A stretch of DNA of 64,000 nt from Actinocorallia sp039871655 (GTDB taxonomy: Bacteria; Actinomycetota; Actinomycetes; Streptosporangiales; Streptosporangiaceae), in NCBI RefSeq assembly GCF_039871655.1, contig NZ_JBDPLZ010000007.1:62001-126000 (forward strand), given 5' to 3'. The notes below the pieces were generated by a model. It did not search any database. It was not told where the DNA came from and saw only the letters and a program-made list of their open reading frames with translations. Position 1 is the first letter of the stretch. Each line of letters starts with the position of its first letter. Made by a program: the position numbers and the translations under genes. Positions 16,146 through 25,181 of this stretch are shown here, piece by piece.

Positions 16146-17459
16146 ATGGACACCGCCGCAAGACCGGGCGCGAGCACCGCGCTGCTCACTGATCATTATG
16201 AACTCACCATGCTCCAGGCCGCCCTGCGCGACGGCACCGCGGCGCGGCACTCGGTCTTCGAGGTGTTCGCCCGGCGCCTGCCCCAAGGCCGCCGGTACGG
16301 GGTGACGGCCGGCACGGGCAGGTTCCTGGACGCACTGGAACGGTTCCGGTTCGGCGACTCCGAGCTGGGGTTCCTCACCTCCCGCGGCGTCGTCGATGAC
16401 GACACCGCCGCCTGGTTGCGCGACTTCCGTTTCAGCGGCGACATCTGGGGTTACGCCGAGGGCGACTGCTATTTCCCGGGCTCGCCCATTCTCCGGGTGG
16501 AGGGCCCGTTCGCCGAGACGGTGCTGCTGGAGACCCTGGTGTTGTCGATCTTCAACCACGACTGCGCGGTGGCGGCCGCGGCCTCCCGCATGGTCCAGGC
16601 CTCCGCCGGCCGTCCCCTGATCGAGATGGGGTCGCGCCGCACCCACGAGAACGCGGCGGTGGCCGCCGCGCGTGTCGCCTACCTCTGCGGCTTCGCCTCG
16701 ACCTCGAACCTGGAGGCCGGGCGCGTCCACGGCGTGCCCACCGCCGGGACCTCCGCGCACGCCTTCACGCTCCTGCACGACGACGAGCGGCAGGCCTTCC
16801 GGTCCCAGCTCGCCTCCGCCGGCCAGGACACGACCCTCCTCGTCGACACCTACGACGTGGCGGCGGCCGTTCGCACCGCCGTCGAGCTGGCGGGACCCCG
16901 GCTGGGCGCCGTGCGCATCGACAGCGGCGACCTGCGCGTCGTCGCCGAGGAGGTGCGCGAGCAGCTCGACGGCCTCGGCGCCCGCGGCACCCGCGTCGTC
17001 GTCACCGGAGACCTCGACGAGTACGCCATCGCCGCCCTGGCCGCCGCGCCCTGCGACGGCTACGGCGTGGGCACCTCTCTGGTCACCGGTTCCGGCGCCC
17101 CCACCGCCTCCCTCGTCTACAAGCTGGTGGCGCGGGAGGACTCCTCAGGCGCCCTCCTCCCGGTCGCCAAGGCCTCCCCCGGCAAATCCGGTGCGGGCGG
17201 CCGCAAACACGCCCACCGCCGTTTCCAGGACGGCGTGGCGCAGGCCGAGCTCGTCTCCGCGGCTCCCCCCGCTCCCGAACCCGGCACCGAGGACCGCCCC
17301 CTCCAGGTCCCCCTGGTCGCCTCCGGCCGCGTCATCGGCCGCGAACCCTTGGAGACGGCCCGCGCCCGCCACGTCCGGGCCCTCGCCGAACTCCCCCCGG
17401 CCGCCCTCCACCTCACCAAGGGCGATCCGGCTCTCCCCACCCTCTCCGAGGAGCGCTGA
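16146..17459 (+). CDS. pncB: Nicotinate phosphoribosyltransferase
   Basis: A 437-residue enzyme converting nicotinate and PRPP to nicotinate mononucleotide in NAD salvage. Features include LLTDHYELTMLQAALRDG, the VFEVFARRLPQGRRYGV segment, EMGSRRTHENAAVAAARVAYLCGFASTSNLEAGR (His of the phosphorylated-loop region) and VRIDSGDL with the active-site Asp. The start is set at the ATG 16146; a GTG at 16131 is an alternative. Followed by pncA 100 bp downstream, forming a salvage pair. Confidence 0.94.
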   Translation: MDTAARPGASTALLTDHYELTMLQAALRDGTAARHSVFEVFARRLPQGRRYGVTAGTGRFLDALERFRFGDSELGFLTSRGVVDDDTAAWLRDFRFSGDIWGYAEGDCYFPGSPILRVEGPFAETVLLETLVLSIFNHDCAVAAAASRMVQASAGRPLIEMGSRRTHENAAVAAARVAYLCGFASTSNLEAGRVHGVPTAGTSAHAFTLLHDDERQAFRSQLASAGQDTTLLVDTYDVAAAVRTAVELAGPRLGAVRIDSGDLRVVAEEVREQLDGLGARGTRVVVTGDLDEYAIAALAAAPCDGYGVGTSLVTGSGAPTASLVYKLVAREDSSGALLPVAKASPGKSGAGGRKHAHRRFQDGVAQAELVSAAPPAPEPGTEDRPLQVPLVASGRVIGREPLETARARHVRALAELPPAALHLTKGDPALPTLSEER

Positions 17460-17559
17460 GGCCGGGACGAACACCCGCAGCGGCCTCACGAGAGGCCTCC
17501 GACATCCGGCAGAGACGAGCGGCCGCGACCGCGGCGAAACGAGCGAACAGGAGCCAGGC

Positions 17560-18138
17560 ATGAGCCGTGCTTTGATCATCGTGGACGTGCAGAACGACTT
17601 CTGCGAGGGAGGCTCCCTCCCGGTCGAGGGAGGCACGCGAGTCGCGTCCGCCGTCTCCGAGCACGTGGCGGCGCACCGGGGCGAGTACGACCACGTGGTG
17701 GCCACCCGGGACTGCCACCTCGATCCCGGCGACCACTTCGCCGAGGAACCCGACTACGTCGACTCCTGGCCCCCGCACTGCGTCATCGGCACCGCCGGCG
17801 CCGACTTCCACCCGGCGCTGGCGCTCGGCCCGATCGAGGCCGTGTTCAGCAAGGGCAGGGAGACCGCCGCCTACAGCGGCTTCGAGGGCGCCACCGACGA
17901 CGGCGTCCCGCTGGAGGAGTGGCTGAAGTCCCGCGGCGTCACCGAGGTCGACGTCGTCGGCATCGCCACCGACCACTGCGTCCGCGCCACCGCCCTGCAC
18001 GCCGCGGAGGCCGGCCTGCGCACCACCGTCCTGCTCGGCCTCACCGCGGGCGTCGCCTCCCCCACCGTCGAACGCGCCCTGGAGGAACTGCGCGCCGCCG
18101 GAGTCGCCCTCGAAGGCGAACCCCTCCTCCCCGCCTGA
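17560..18138 (+). CDS. pncA: Nicotinamidase / isochorismatase-family hydrolase
   Basis: A 192-residue amidase converting nicotinamide to nicotinate, the substrate of the preceding pncB product. The catalytic Asp is in IIVDVQNDFCEGGSLPVEGG, a metal-ligand region is VATRDCHLDPGDHF, Lys is in VFSKGRE, and the nucleophilic Cys is in IATDHCVRATALHA. The start at 17560 follows AGGAGCC. Together with pncB it makes a two-step route from nicotinamide to NaMN. Confidence 0.95.
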   Translation: MSRALIIVDVQNDFCEGGSLPVEGGTRVASAVSEHVAAHRGEYDHVVATRDCHLDPGDHFAEEPDYVDSWPPHCVIGTAGADFHPALALGPIEAVFSKGRETAAYSGFEGATDDGVPLEEWLKSRGVTEVDVVGIATDHCVRATALHAAEAGLRTTVLLGLTAGVASPTVERALEELRAAGVALEGEPLLPA

Positions 18139-18149
18139 CCCCGCGCCCC

Positions 18150-18178
18150 CGCGAGGAGACCCCGCACGGGGACTCGCG
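18150..18178. terminator. Possible terminator after pncA
   Basis: Nested stems CGCGAG/CTCGCG and CCCC/GGGG lie between pncA (ends 18138) and the convergent helicase gene (ends 18204). No T-run is present. Confidence 0.45.
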
Positions 18179-18203
18179 CGGAGGCCGGGGCCTCGGGGAA
18201 GTC

Positions 18204-19958
18204 TCAGGTCCGTCTCGTCGCCCACTCGCGGATCTTGTCGATGCGGCGCTTGACCTCCTCGGCGGTGGCCTGCGGGACGGCGGGACCGCCGCAGGCCTGG
18301 CGCAGTTCGGTGTGGACGACGCCGTGGGGTTTGCCGGTCCGGTGGCTCCAGGCGCCGACGAGGCTGTTGAGCTCGGTGCGCAGTGCGTGCAGGTCCTCGG
18401 CGGCGGTGGTGGACTTCTTCTGCTCTTCGCCGGCCACGCGTCTGCGCTGGGCCGCCAGCTGGCTGGCCTGGCGCTGGCGCAGCAGCTGGGCCACCTGCTC
18501 GGGCTCCAGCAGACCGGGGATGCCCAGGAAGTCCTCCTCCTCGGCTGAGCCGATCTCGGCCTGCAGCCCGAACTCGCCGCCGTCGAACAGCACCCGGTCG
18601 AAGGTGGCGCTGGCCTCCATCGTCTCGAAGGGGATCTCCTCCGACAGGTCGGCGCCGTCGTTCTTGCGGTTCGCCTGCTCCAGCGCCTCGTCGTCCAGGC
18701 CGTCCTGCTCTCGCTGCTTGCGGTCCAGGACGTGGTCGCGTTCGCGTTCCAGCTCGGCCGCGTGGCCCATGAGGGTGGGGACGCTGGGCAGGAAGACCGA
18801 GGCCGTCTCGCCGCGCTTGCGGGCGCGCACGAAACGCCCGATGGCCTGAGCGAAGAACAGCGGCGTGGCCGTGGAGGTGGCGTAGACGCCGACGGCCAGG
18901 CGCGGGATGTCGACGCCTTCGGAGACCATGCGGACCGCGCACAGCCAGCGGTCCTCCGACTCGGCGAACTGCTTGATCTTCTTGCTGGCGCCCGGGTCGT
19001 CGGACAGGACGATGGTGGCGCCCTGGCCGGTGATGCCGCGGATCATCTTGGCGTAGGCGCGCGCCGCCTCGTGGTCGGTGGCGATGACCATCGCCCCGGC
19101 GTCCGGCATCGCCTTGCGGATCTCGGTGAGGCGCTTGTCGGCGGCATGGATGACCTGGCGGATCCAGTCGCCCTTGGGGTCGAGCGCGGCCCGCCACGCC
19201 TGGGACGTCTGGTCCTGGGTGAGCGGCTGGCCGAGCGTGGCGGTCAGCTCGTCGCCCGCACGGGTGCGCCAGCGCATCTCCCCCGCGTACGCCATGAACA
19301 TGACCGGGCGGACGACGCCGTCGGCCAGCGCCGGCCCGTATCCGTAGATGTAGTCGGCGCGGCTGCGGCGGATGCCGTCGGGGCCTTCCTCGTAGTCGAC
19401 GAAGGGGATCGGGTTGATGTCGGTGCGGAACGGCGTGCCCGACAGGCAGAGCCTGCGCGTGGCCGGCTCGAACGCCTCGCGCACCGCGTCGCCCCAGGAC
19501 AGGCCGTCACCGGCGTGGTGGACCTCGTCCATGATGATGAGCGTCTTGCGCGCCTCGGTGCGGTTGCGGTGCAGCGCGGGCCGCGCGGCGACGGTGGCGT
19601 AGGTGACCGCGACGCCGTGGAAGTCCTTGGCGGTCTTGCCCTGCGCGTTGGTGAACTCCGGATCTATCTTGATCCCGACTCGGGCGGCCGACTCGGCCCA
19701 CTGGCGTTTGAGGTGCTCGGTCGGGCAGACCACGGTGATGCCCTGGACCGCCCTGCGGTCGAGCAGTTCGCGGGCCAGTCGCAGCGCGAAGGTCGTCTTG
19801 CCCGCGCCGGGCGTGGCGACCGTCAGGAAGTCCCGCCGCGGCTCCTGGAAGTAGAGCTCCAGTGCCTGCTGCTGCCAGGCGCGCAGCGATCCGGCGGTTC
19901 CCCAGGCGGCCCGCTCGGGGTAGGCGGGGGGCATGTCGGGGGCGGCAAAGGTACTCAC
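18204..19958 (-). CDS. Superfamily 2 DEAD/DEAH-box helicase
   Basis: A 584-residue ATP-dependent helicase of the SSL2/type-III-restriction-like group. The Q-like region is RAWQQQALELYF, Walker A is ATPGAGKTTFAL, Walker B is IIMDEVHHAGD, motif III is LSGTPFR, motif V is VSEGVDIPRLAVGVYAT and motif VI is QAIGRFVRARKRG. The C-terminal 170 residues are charged and helical with no recognised domain. It probably acts in DNA repair or remodelling. It is a single gene with no restriction or methylase partner in view, so a defence role is not supported. Confidence 0.88.
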   Translation of the reverse strand: MSTFAAPDMPPAYPERAAWGTAGSLRAWQQQALELYFQEPRRDFLTVATPGAGKTTFALRLARELLDRRAVQGITVVCPTEHLKRQWAESAARVGIKIDPEFTNAQGKTAKDFHGVAVTYATVAARPALHRNRTEARKTLIIMDEVHHAGDGLSWGDAVREAFEPATRRLCLSGTPFRTDINPIPFVDYEEGPDGIRRSRADYIYGYGPALADGVVRPVMFMAYAGEMRWRTRAGDELTATLGQPLTQDQTSQAWRAALDPKGDWIRQVIHAADKRLTEIRKAMPDAGAMVIATDHEAARAYAKMIRGITGQGATIVLSDDPGASKKIKQFAESEDRWLCAVRMVSEGVDIPRLAVGVYATSTATPLFFAQAIGRFVRARKRGETASVFLPSVPTLMGHAAELERERDHVLDRKQREQDGLDDEALEQANRKNDGADLSEEIPFETMEASATFDRVLFDGGEFGLQAEIGSAEEEDFLGIPGLLEPEQVAQLLRQRQASQLAAQRRRVAGEEQKKSTTAAEDLHALRTELNSLVGAWSHRTGKPHGVVHTELRQACGGPAVPQATAEEVKRRIDKIREWATRRT

Positions 19959-20017
19959 GATCCTGAAAGGCTACCCATGCCCGCCGACAGTGCACGCCCA
20001 GGACGCGGTGGGCGCCG

Positions 20018-20737
20018 TCACGATCGTGAACGTTCCCGGGAGGGGAACGCGGGGTGCCTGCGCCGCGGCCACAGCAGGCCGTACCAGGTCAGGATCCCTC
20101 CCGTGGCCGCCGTGGCCGCCGCCGTGAACGCCAGCGCCGGGGACATCCCGGTCATCGGAAGTCTTCGTTCCCGCATGCCCTTCCGCGTGGCTCCGGCCAG
20201 GACGTTCCCTCTCTTCTTTCTCTTATCGGCCTTCTTCTCGCGCTTCTTCTTGTGCTTCGGCCTCTCCTCGGCGGCCTTGGACGTCGCCTCGACGTCCGGG
20301 GCTCCCGCCGGGGGAACCGGGACGCCTCCCCCGGGAACGGACGGAGTCGTCCCCGCGGACGCGGAAGGCGAGGGTGACGTGCTCCGCCTCCGCTCCGAGA
20401 CGCCGCCTTCGGGCGCGGGGGTGCCGCCCTTGGCGGGCGGCGGGGACGCGGAGGCGCAGTCCGCGGTGCGGCGGGCTGAGCCCACGGACTCCCCCGCGGT
20501 GTGGACGGCGAGGGTGGCGGGCCGGTCCTCGACCAGGCGGACCCGGCTGATCACGGTGGTGCCCGCCGGTACGAGCTCGGTGCGCCGGACCTCGCCGTCG
20601 ACGCGCAGGGCGTACCGCTCGTCGGCGGTCCCGGTGTTGGCGATGACGACCGCCACGATCCGGGAGGGGCAGCTCACCTCGCTGAACGTGACGTCCAGCT
20701 CGACGGGCAGGACGGCGGCCAGCAGCTCCCCGAACAC
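20018..20737 (-). CDS. LPXTG surface protein lacking a signal peptide (copy B)
   Basis: A 239-residue protein starting at GTG 20737 behind a strong GGGAGGGGGA site. The C-terminus is a textbook sortase signal: LPMTG, a hydrophobic helix, then RRR. The N-terminal about 90 residues form a beta-rich domain with two Cys. This domain resembles the one in the upstream paralog (VSCPS...NTGTADERYALRVDG compared with IDCPS...DTGASQGYAITRNG). A Ser/Pro/Lys-rich linker joins the two. An in-frame stop close upstream means no N-terminal signal peptide can be added, so export is unexplained. Confidence 0.75.
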   Translation of the reverse strand: MFGELLAAVLPVELDVTFSEVSCPSRIVAVVIANTGTADERYALRVDGEVRRTELVPAGTTVISRVRLVEDRPATLAVHTAGESVGSARRTADCASASPPPAKGGTPAPEGGVSERRRSTSPSPSASAGTTPSVPGGGVPVPPAGAPDVEATSKAAEERPKHKKKREKKADKRKKRGNVLAGATRKGMRERRLPMTGMSPALAFTAAATAATGGILTWYGLLWPRRRHPAFPSRERSRS

Positions 20738-20755
20738 CGATCCCCCTCCCGAAGC

Positions 20756-20771
20756 GTGATCACTTGATCAC
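20756..20771. repeat. 16-bp palindrome between the two LPXTG genes
   Basis: GTGATCA-CT-TGATCAC, a perfect 7-bp inverted repeat with a 2-bp centre. It lies in the 44-bp gap between the stop of copy A (20782) and the GTG of copy B (20737), just upstream of the copy B ribosome binding site. It may be a processing or translational signal, or a remnant. Confidence 0.5.
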
Positions 20772-20781
20772 ACTCGGTGGA

Positions 20782-21549
20782 CTACCCCCGATCGGCCCGC
20801 CCGAACATGTTCTCCCGGCGGCGCGGCCACAGCCCGCCCCACCACAGGATGATCACTCCGGTGATCATCGAGGCGACGCCGGTGGCGATCCTGGCCGCCA
20901 TCACGGCCTCGTCGGCCCCGGTGTGCGGCAGGCGCTCGTCGGCGCCCGGCCGCTCGCCGGGCTTCTCGGTGTCGCCCGCCCCGGCCTTGAGGCAGTTGAG
21001 CCGGTAGGTGCGGGTGGCCTGCGGCCTGCCGTCCCGGGTGACCCGCACGACGACCTTCTCGTCCTCGGCGAGCTTCACCGAGGACGACCGCGAGGCGTTC
21101 GGCCCGAGCCGGTCGGCCAGCACGATCGAGCCGTTCCGGGTGATGGCGTACCCCTGGCTCGCCCCGGTGTCGTTGGTGACCTTCACCGTCACCTTGTCGC
21201 TCGGGCAGTCGATCTTCCCGAAGGAGACGGTCAACGGGGGCACGGCGGGCGCGGAGGTCGTCGGGGCCGGGGGCGGCGTGCTCGCCGTCGCGGTGGGCTT
21301 AGGGGTCGGCGTCGTCTTCACGGGAGTCGGCGTCGTCTTCGCGGGGGCCGGAGTCGTCTTCGTGGCCGTCGGCTTCGGCTTCTCGGTGGCCGCCGGCGAG
21401 GAGGGCTCGGCGGTCCCCGTCGGGGTCGCCGAGGGCTCCGTCGTGGAGGAGGCGTCCGAAGTGCTGTTCCCGCCCGTGAAGGCGGGAATGACGATCAACG
21501 CCCCGATCACGAAGAAGATCGCTGCAATGATCACCCTGACCGGCTGCAT
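20782..21549 (-). CDS. LPXTG cell-wall-anchored surface protein (copy A)
   Basis: A 255-residue secreted protein. A signal/transmembrane segment lies at residues about 4-22 (VRVIIAAIFFVIGALIVIPAF). It is followed by a Thr/Pro/Lys-rich stalk (TKTTPAPAKTTPTPVKTTPT) and a beta-rich domain with two Cys (FGKIDCPSDKV to YRLNC). The C-terminal sortase signal is LPHTG, a hydrophobic stretch, then PRRR. The start at 21549 has GGAGG at ideal distance. It is expected to be attached to peptidoglycan by a sortase encoded elsewhere. It is a tandem paralog of copy B. Confidence 0.82.
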   Translation of the reverse strand: MQPVRVIIAAIFFVIGALIVIPAFTGGNSTSDASSTTEPSATPTGTAEPSSPAATEKPKPTATKTTPAPAKTTPTPVKTTPTPKPTATASTPPPAPTTSAPAVPPLTVSFGKIDCPSDKVTVKVTNDTGASQGYAITRNGSIVLADRLGPNASRSSSVKLAEDEKVVVRVTRDGRPQATRTYRLNCLKAGAGDTEKPGERPGADERLPHTGADEAVMAARIATGVASMITGVIILWWGGLWPRRRENMFGRADRG

Positions 21550-21678
21550 CCCCGCGCCTCCCGAGAGCATCGCTTGATCGTTTCTTTACCCTCCATTGTG
21601 ACGGTTACGCCCCGGTTCGGTGGGCGCAATGCCGTCTCCCCTTCACCGACGGCGTGTCGAGGCCCCTCAGGACAGGCG

Positions 21679-22275
21679 ATGATGGAGGCCATGCAGGAAC
21701 AGGAGGACGACATCCGGCCCGGCCGTCTCTTGGTGGCCACGCCGATCCTGGAGGATCCCAACTTCCGGCGCAGCGTGGTCCTCGTGGTCGACCACGGGCC
21801 CGAGGAGGGCACCCTGGGCGTGGTGCTGAACCGGCCCACCGAGGTCGCGGTGGGGCAGATCCTCGCGCCCTGGGCCGAGCTCGCCAGCGGTCCCGACGTG
21901 GTGTTCCAGGGCGGTCCGGTGGGGCTGGACAGCGCGCTGGCGCTGGCCCGCCTGCCCGGCACGGACGAGCCGCTCGGCTGGCGGGCCCTGGACGGCGTCC
22001 CGGCGGTGGCCCGCATCGGGCTGGTCGACCTGGACGGGCCTCCGGCGCTGCTGGCCGGCGGCATCGACGGCTTCCGGGTCTTCGCCGGGTACGCGGGATG
22101 GGGGCCTGGCCAGCTCCGGTCAGAGATCGAGCAGGGCAGCTGGTATGTGCTCACCGCCGAACCGGAGGACGTCTTCGCCGGGGCGCCCGAGGGGCTCTGG
22201 CAGTCGGTTCTGCGCAGGCAGGGCGGCGACCTGGCCTTCGTCGCGACCTATCCCGAGGATCCGTCACTAAACTGA
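21679..22275 (+). CDS. YqgE/AlgH family protein
   Basis: A protein of 198 residues. Family marks: GRLLVATPILEDPNFRRSVVLVVDH, GVVLNRPTEV, VFQGGPVGLDSALAL, FRVFAGYAGWGPGQLRSEI and the C-terminal GDLAFVATYPEDPSLN. Function is unknown, although the family is widespread. The start at 21679 has AGGA at a 6-nt spacing; ATGs at 21682 and 21691 are alternatives. Its stop is 4 bp before the DUF3039 gene, suggesting cotranscription. Confidence 0.93.
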   Translation: MMEAMQEQEDDIRPGRLLVATPILEDPNFRRSVVLVVDHGPEEGTLGVVLNRPTEVAVGQILAPWAELASGPDVVFQGGPVGLDSALALARLPGTDEPLGWRALDGVPAVARIGLVDLDGPPALLAGGIDGFRVFAGYAGWGPGQLRSEIEQGSWYVLTAEPEDVFAGAPEGLWQSVLRRQGGDLAFVATYPEDPSLN

Positions 22276-22279
22276 GCGG

Positions 22280-22561
22280 ATGAGCGATCCGACCTACGAC
22301 CCCGGCCAGGGCGGCACGGGAACGATGATCAAGCCGGACACCGATGTCCGCCCCGACCTGTCCCACGGCGACGGCGACCACGAGCGCTTCGCGCACTACG
22401 TGAAGAAGGCCAAGATCACCGAAAGCGCGCTGACCGGAACCCCGGTGATCGCGCTGTGCGGCAAGGTCTGGGTGCCCAACCGGGACCCGAAGAAGTTCCC
22501 GGTCTGCCCGGAATGCAAGGAGATCTATGAGGGCCTGACCCCCGGCGGTCCCGAGGAATAA
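22280..22561 (+). CDS. DUF3039 domain protein
   Basis: A 93-residue small protein typical of actinobacteria. Recognised by HERFAHYVKKAKITESALTG, TPVIALCGKVWVPNRDPKKFPVCPECKEIYE. The lone Cys in ALCGK plus the CPEC pair make a likely zinc-binding site. Function unknown. It follows the YqgE gene after 4 bp, an arrangement I recall from several actinobacteria. Confidence 0.93.
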   Translation: MSDPTYDPGQGGTGTMIKPDTDVRPDLSHGDGDHERFAHYVKKAKITESALTGTPVIALCGKVWVPNRDPKKFPVCPECKEIYEGLTPGGPEE

Positions 22562-22644
22562 GCGTTTCACTCCGCCCCGCCGCATTCGTGATCATGTAGC
22601 CTGCCTGCGGATTCAGCTTCAGCGCACGGCAGGTCGGGGGACGG

Positions 22645-23607
22645 ATGCGGCGAGGCGTTGCGGTCATGCTCACGGTCACGACGGTGTCGGCCTTCGCCAC
22701 CACCGCCTCCCGGGCCCGTGCTCCCGAGACCGGCTGCGCTCCCACGAGCACCGCCCGGCACATCCGGTTCGGGGGCGACAGCCCGGCGGAGGACCCGTTC
22801 TTCGTCTCCAAGAGCATCGCCGCGCTGGACCGGCGCGTCCCGGGCCGGGGACCCGCCGCCTTCACCGTCCCGGTGGCCTTCCACGTGATCACCGACGCCT
22901 CCGGCAGGGGACATCCCGGCCTGGACCGCATCAACCGCCAGATCGCCACGCTCAACGACGCCTACGGCGGCAGGAAGGGCGGCTCCGACACCGGGGTGCG
23001 ATTCCGGCTCCTGTCCATCGACACGCTGGGGAACGACACCTGGTTCAAGCGGCCCCACAAGCACGAGCGCGACTACAAGATCCTGCTGCGCAAGGGCGGC
23101 CCGGAGACCCTGAACCTCTACAGCGCCGCCGTCGGCACGGAAGTGCTCGGGCACTCCACCTTCCCGGAGGCGCACAAGGGCGCGCCCATCCTGGACGGCG
23201 TGATCATCGACCACCGCAGCCTGCCGGGCGGCCCGTTCCCGCGCTTCAGCCTCGGCTACACCGCGGTCCACGAGGTCGGCCACTGGCTCGGCCTGTTCCA
23301 CACCTTCGAGAACGGCTGCAGCTCACCCGGAGACGGCGTCGACGACACCCCCGACGAGGCCACCCCCACTGAGGGCTGCCCCAAGGGCAAGGACACCTGC
23401 ACGGCCGCCGGCCTCGACCCGGTGCACAACTTCATGAACTACTCCTGGGACGACTGCATGAGCGAGTTCACCCCCGGCCAGGCGTCCCGGATCCAGCGCA
23501 GCTGGCAGGCCTACCGCAGGACCCCGACCTCCGACGCGGCGGCGAAGCTCGCCCGCAGGTCGCCCCTCGGCCGGGTCTCCCCCACACCCGCGACTCCCGC
23601 CGCCTGA
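22645..23607 (+). CDS. Secreted M43-type zinc metalloprotease (pappalysin-like)
   Basis: A 320-residue secreted protease. The N-terminal signal peptide is MRRGVAVMLTVTTVSAFATTASRA. The catalytic zinc motif is HEVGHWLGLFH, and the Met-turn is in HNFMNYSWDDC. Several Cys (GCAP, ENGC, EGCP, DTCTA, DDC) suggest disulfides, as in pappalysin/cytophagalysin relatives. The DTPDEATPTEGCP calcium-like loop is also family-typical. It is likely active outside the cell; the substrate is unknown. It converges with the malic enzyme gene. Confidence 0.9.
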   Translation: MRRGVAVMLTVTTVSAFATTASRARAPETGCAPTSTARHIRFGGDSPAEDPFFVSKSIAALDRRVPGRGPAAFTVPVAFHVITDASGRGHPGLDRINRQIATLNDAYGGRKGGSDTGVRFRLLSIDTLGNDTWFKRPHKHERDYKILLRKGGPETLNLYSAAVGTEVLGHSTFPEAHKGAPILDGVIIDHRSLPGGPFPRFSLGYTAVHEVGHWLGLFHTFENGCSSPGDGVDDTPDEATPTEGCPKGKDTCTAAGLDPVHNFMNYSWDDCMSEFTPGQASRIQRSWQAYRRTPTSDAAAKLARRSPLGRVSPTPATPAA

Positions 23608-23614
23608 CGGCCCG

Positions 23615-25036
23615 TCACTCGTCGTCGTAGGTCTTCCGGCCGCCCGCCGCCTCCCGCACGGCCGCCGCGACGGCGGTGGTGACGTCGGGGTGGAAGACGC
23701 TGGGGACGATGTAGTTGGGGCCCAGCTCGGCGTCGGTGACCACCCCGGCCAGCGCCTGGGCGGCGGCCACCAGCATGTCCAGGTTGATCGCGTCGGCCTG
23801 GGCGTCCAGCAGCCCGCGGAAGACCCCGGGGAAGGCCAGCACGTTGTTGATCTGGTTCGGGTAGTCGCTGCGGCCGGTGGCGACCACGGCGGCGTGCTCC
23901 CGCGCGTCGTCCGGGCTGACCTCCGGCTCGGGGTTGGCCAGCGCGAACACGATCGCGTCCGGGGCCATGCCCGCGACGTCGTCGCCGGTGAGGATGCCGG
24001 GCGCCGAGACGCCGACGAAGACGTCCGCGCCCTTGACCGCGCCCTTGAGGTCGCCGTCGTAGCCCTCGGCGTTGGTGTGCTCGGCGATCCAGCGCAGCGA
24101 CTCGTCCATGCCGTCGCGGCCGGAGTGGACGGCGCCGTGCATGTCGCAGACGATCACGTTCTTCGCTCCGGCGTGCAGCAGCAGCCTGAGGATGGCGCTG
24201 CCCGCCGCGCCCGCTCCCGCCATCGTGATCCGGACCTCGCCCAGGTCCTTGCGGACGACCCTCAGCGCGTTGGTGAGCGCCGCCAGCACGCAGATCGCGG
24301 TGCCGTGCTGGTCGTCGTGGAAGACCGGGATGTCCAGCAGCTCCCGCAGCCTGGCCTCGATCTCGAAGCAGCGCGGCGCGGAGATGTCCTCCAGGTTGAT
24401 GCCGCCGAAGCCCGGGGCGATGCACTGGACGATGCGCACGATCTCGTCGGTGTCCTGGGTGTCCAGGCAGATCGGCCAGGCGTCGATCCCGGCGAAGCGC
24501 TTGAACAGCGCGGCCTTGCCCTCCATGACCGGCATGGCGGCCTCCGGGCCGATGTTGCCCAGGCCCAGCACGGCCGAGCCGTCGGTGACCACCGCGACGC
24601 TGTTGCGCTTGATCGTCAGCCGGCGGGCGTCCTCCTTGTTGCGGGCGATCGCCAGCGAGACCCGGGCCACACCCGGGGTGTAGGCCATCGAGAGTTCCTC
24701 GCGGTTGCGCAGCGGCACCTTGGACTTCATCTCGATCTTGCCGCCGATGTGCATGAGGAAGGTGCGGTCGGAGACCTTGTGCACCTTCACCCCGTCGATC
24801 GCCTCCAGCACCCCGACGATCGCCTCCGCGTGCTCGGTGTCCCGGGTGGCGATGGTGACGTCGATGCGCAGCGTGTCCGCGGCCGCCGTGTTCACGTCGA
24901 GCGCGGTCACCACGCCGCCCGCGTGCTCCACGTGGTGGGTGATCCCGCTGACGGCCCTGCCGCCCGCGGGGACCTCCAGGCGGACGGTGATCGAATACGA
25001 CACGCTGGGCGCGGTGGCCACGGGGAAGCTCCTCAA
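23615..25036 (-). CDS. NAD-dependent malic enzyme with N-terminal ACT domain
   Basis: A 473-residue enzyme that oxidatively decarboxylates malate to pyruvate. Residues about 12-90 form an ACT-type domain (YSITVRLEVPAGGRAVSGITHHVEHAGG). The malic N-domain has SMAYTPGVARV and KRNSVAVVTDGSAVLGLGNIG. The metal site is INLEDISAPRCFEIE and VFHDDQHGTAI. The Rossmann motif is MAGAGAAGSAIL and the C-terminal NPEPEV is also typical. The start at 25036 gives MRSFPVATAPSVSYS. A 169-bp gap precedes it. Confidence 0.94.
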   Translation of the reverse strand: MRSFPVATAPSVSYSITVRLEVPAGGRAVSGITHHVEHAGGVVTALDVNTAAADTLRIDVTIATRDTEHAEAIVGVLEAIDGVKVHKVSDRTFLMHIGGKIEMKSKVPLRNREELSMAYTPGVARVSLAIARNKEDARRLTIKRNSVAVVTDGSAVLGLGNIGPEAAMPVMEGKAALFKRFAGIDAWPICLDTQDTDEIVRIVQCIAPGFGGINLEDISAPRCFEIEARLRELLDIPVFHDDQHGTAICVLAALTNALRVVRKDLGEVRITMAGAGAAGSAILRLLLHAGAKNVIVCDMHGAVHSGRDGMDESLRWIAEHTNAEGYDGDLKGAVKGADVFVGVSAPGILTGDDVAGMAPDAIVFALANPEPEVSPDDAREHAAVVATGRSDYPNQINNVLAFPGVFRGLLDAQADAINLDMLVAAAQALAGVVTDAELGPNYIVPSVFHPDVTTAVAAAVREAAGGRKTYDDE

Positions 25037-25107
25037 CTCGAGAAAGACGAGCGCCCTGACATGTCTTCTGACACGCAGGGGGTGCTTTTGAGGATACGCC
25101 CGAACGC

Positions 25108-25130
25108 CGCGGCCGCGGGCCGCGGCCGCG
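25108..25130. terminator. Possible GC hairpin between the YbbN-like gene and malic enzyme
   Basis: CGCGGCCGC and GCGGCCGCG are separated by 5 nt. The element lies downstream of the YbbN-like gene (ends 25206) and upstream of malic enzyme (starts 25036), both on the minus strand. It could end the first transcript; no T-run is seen. Confidence 0.35.
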
Positions 25131-25181
25131 AAAGAAACGCCGAAATTTCCGAACGGCTCAGAGCAGAGCCCGTTCAGAACC

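Noticed and set aside
18204..19958. Helicase considered as part of a restriction or defence island
   Set aside because: No methylase, nuclease or other defence gene is adjacent; neighbours are NAD salvage and surface proteins.
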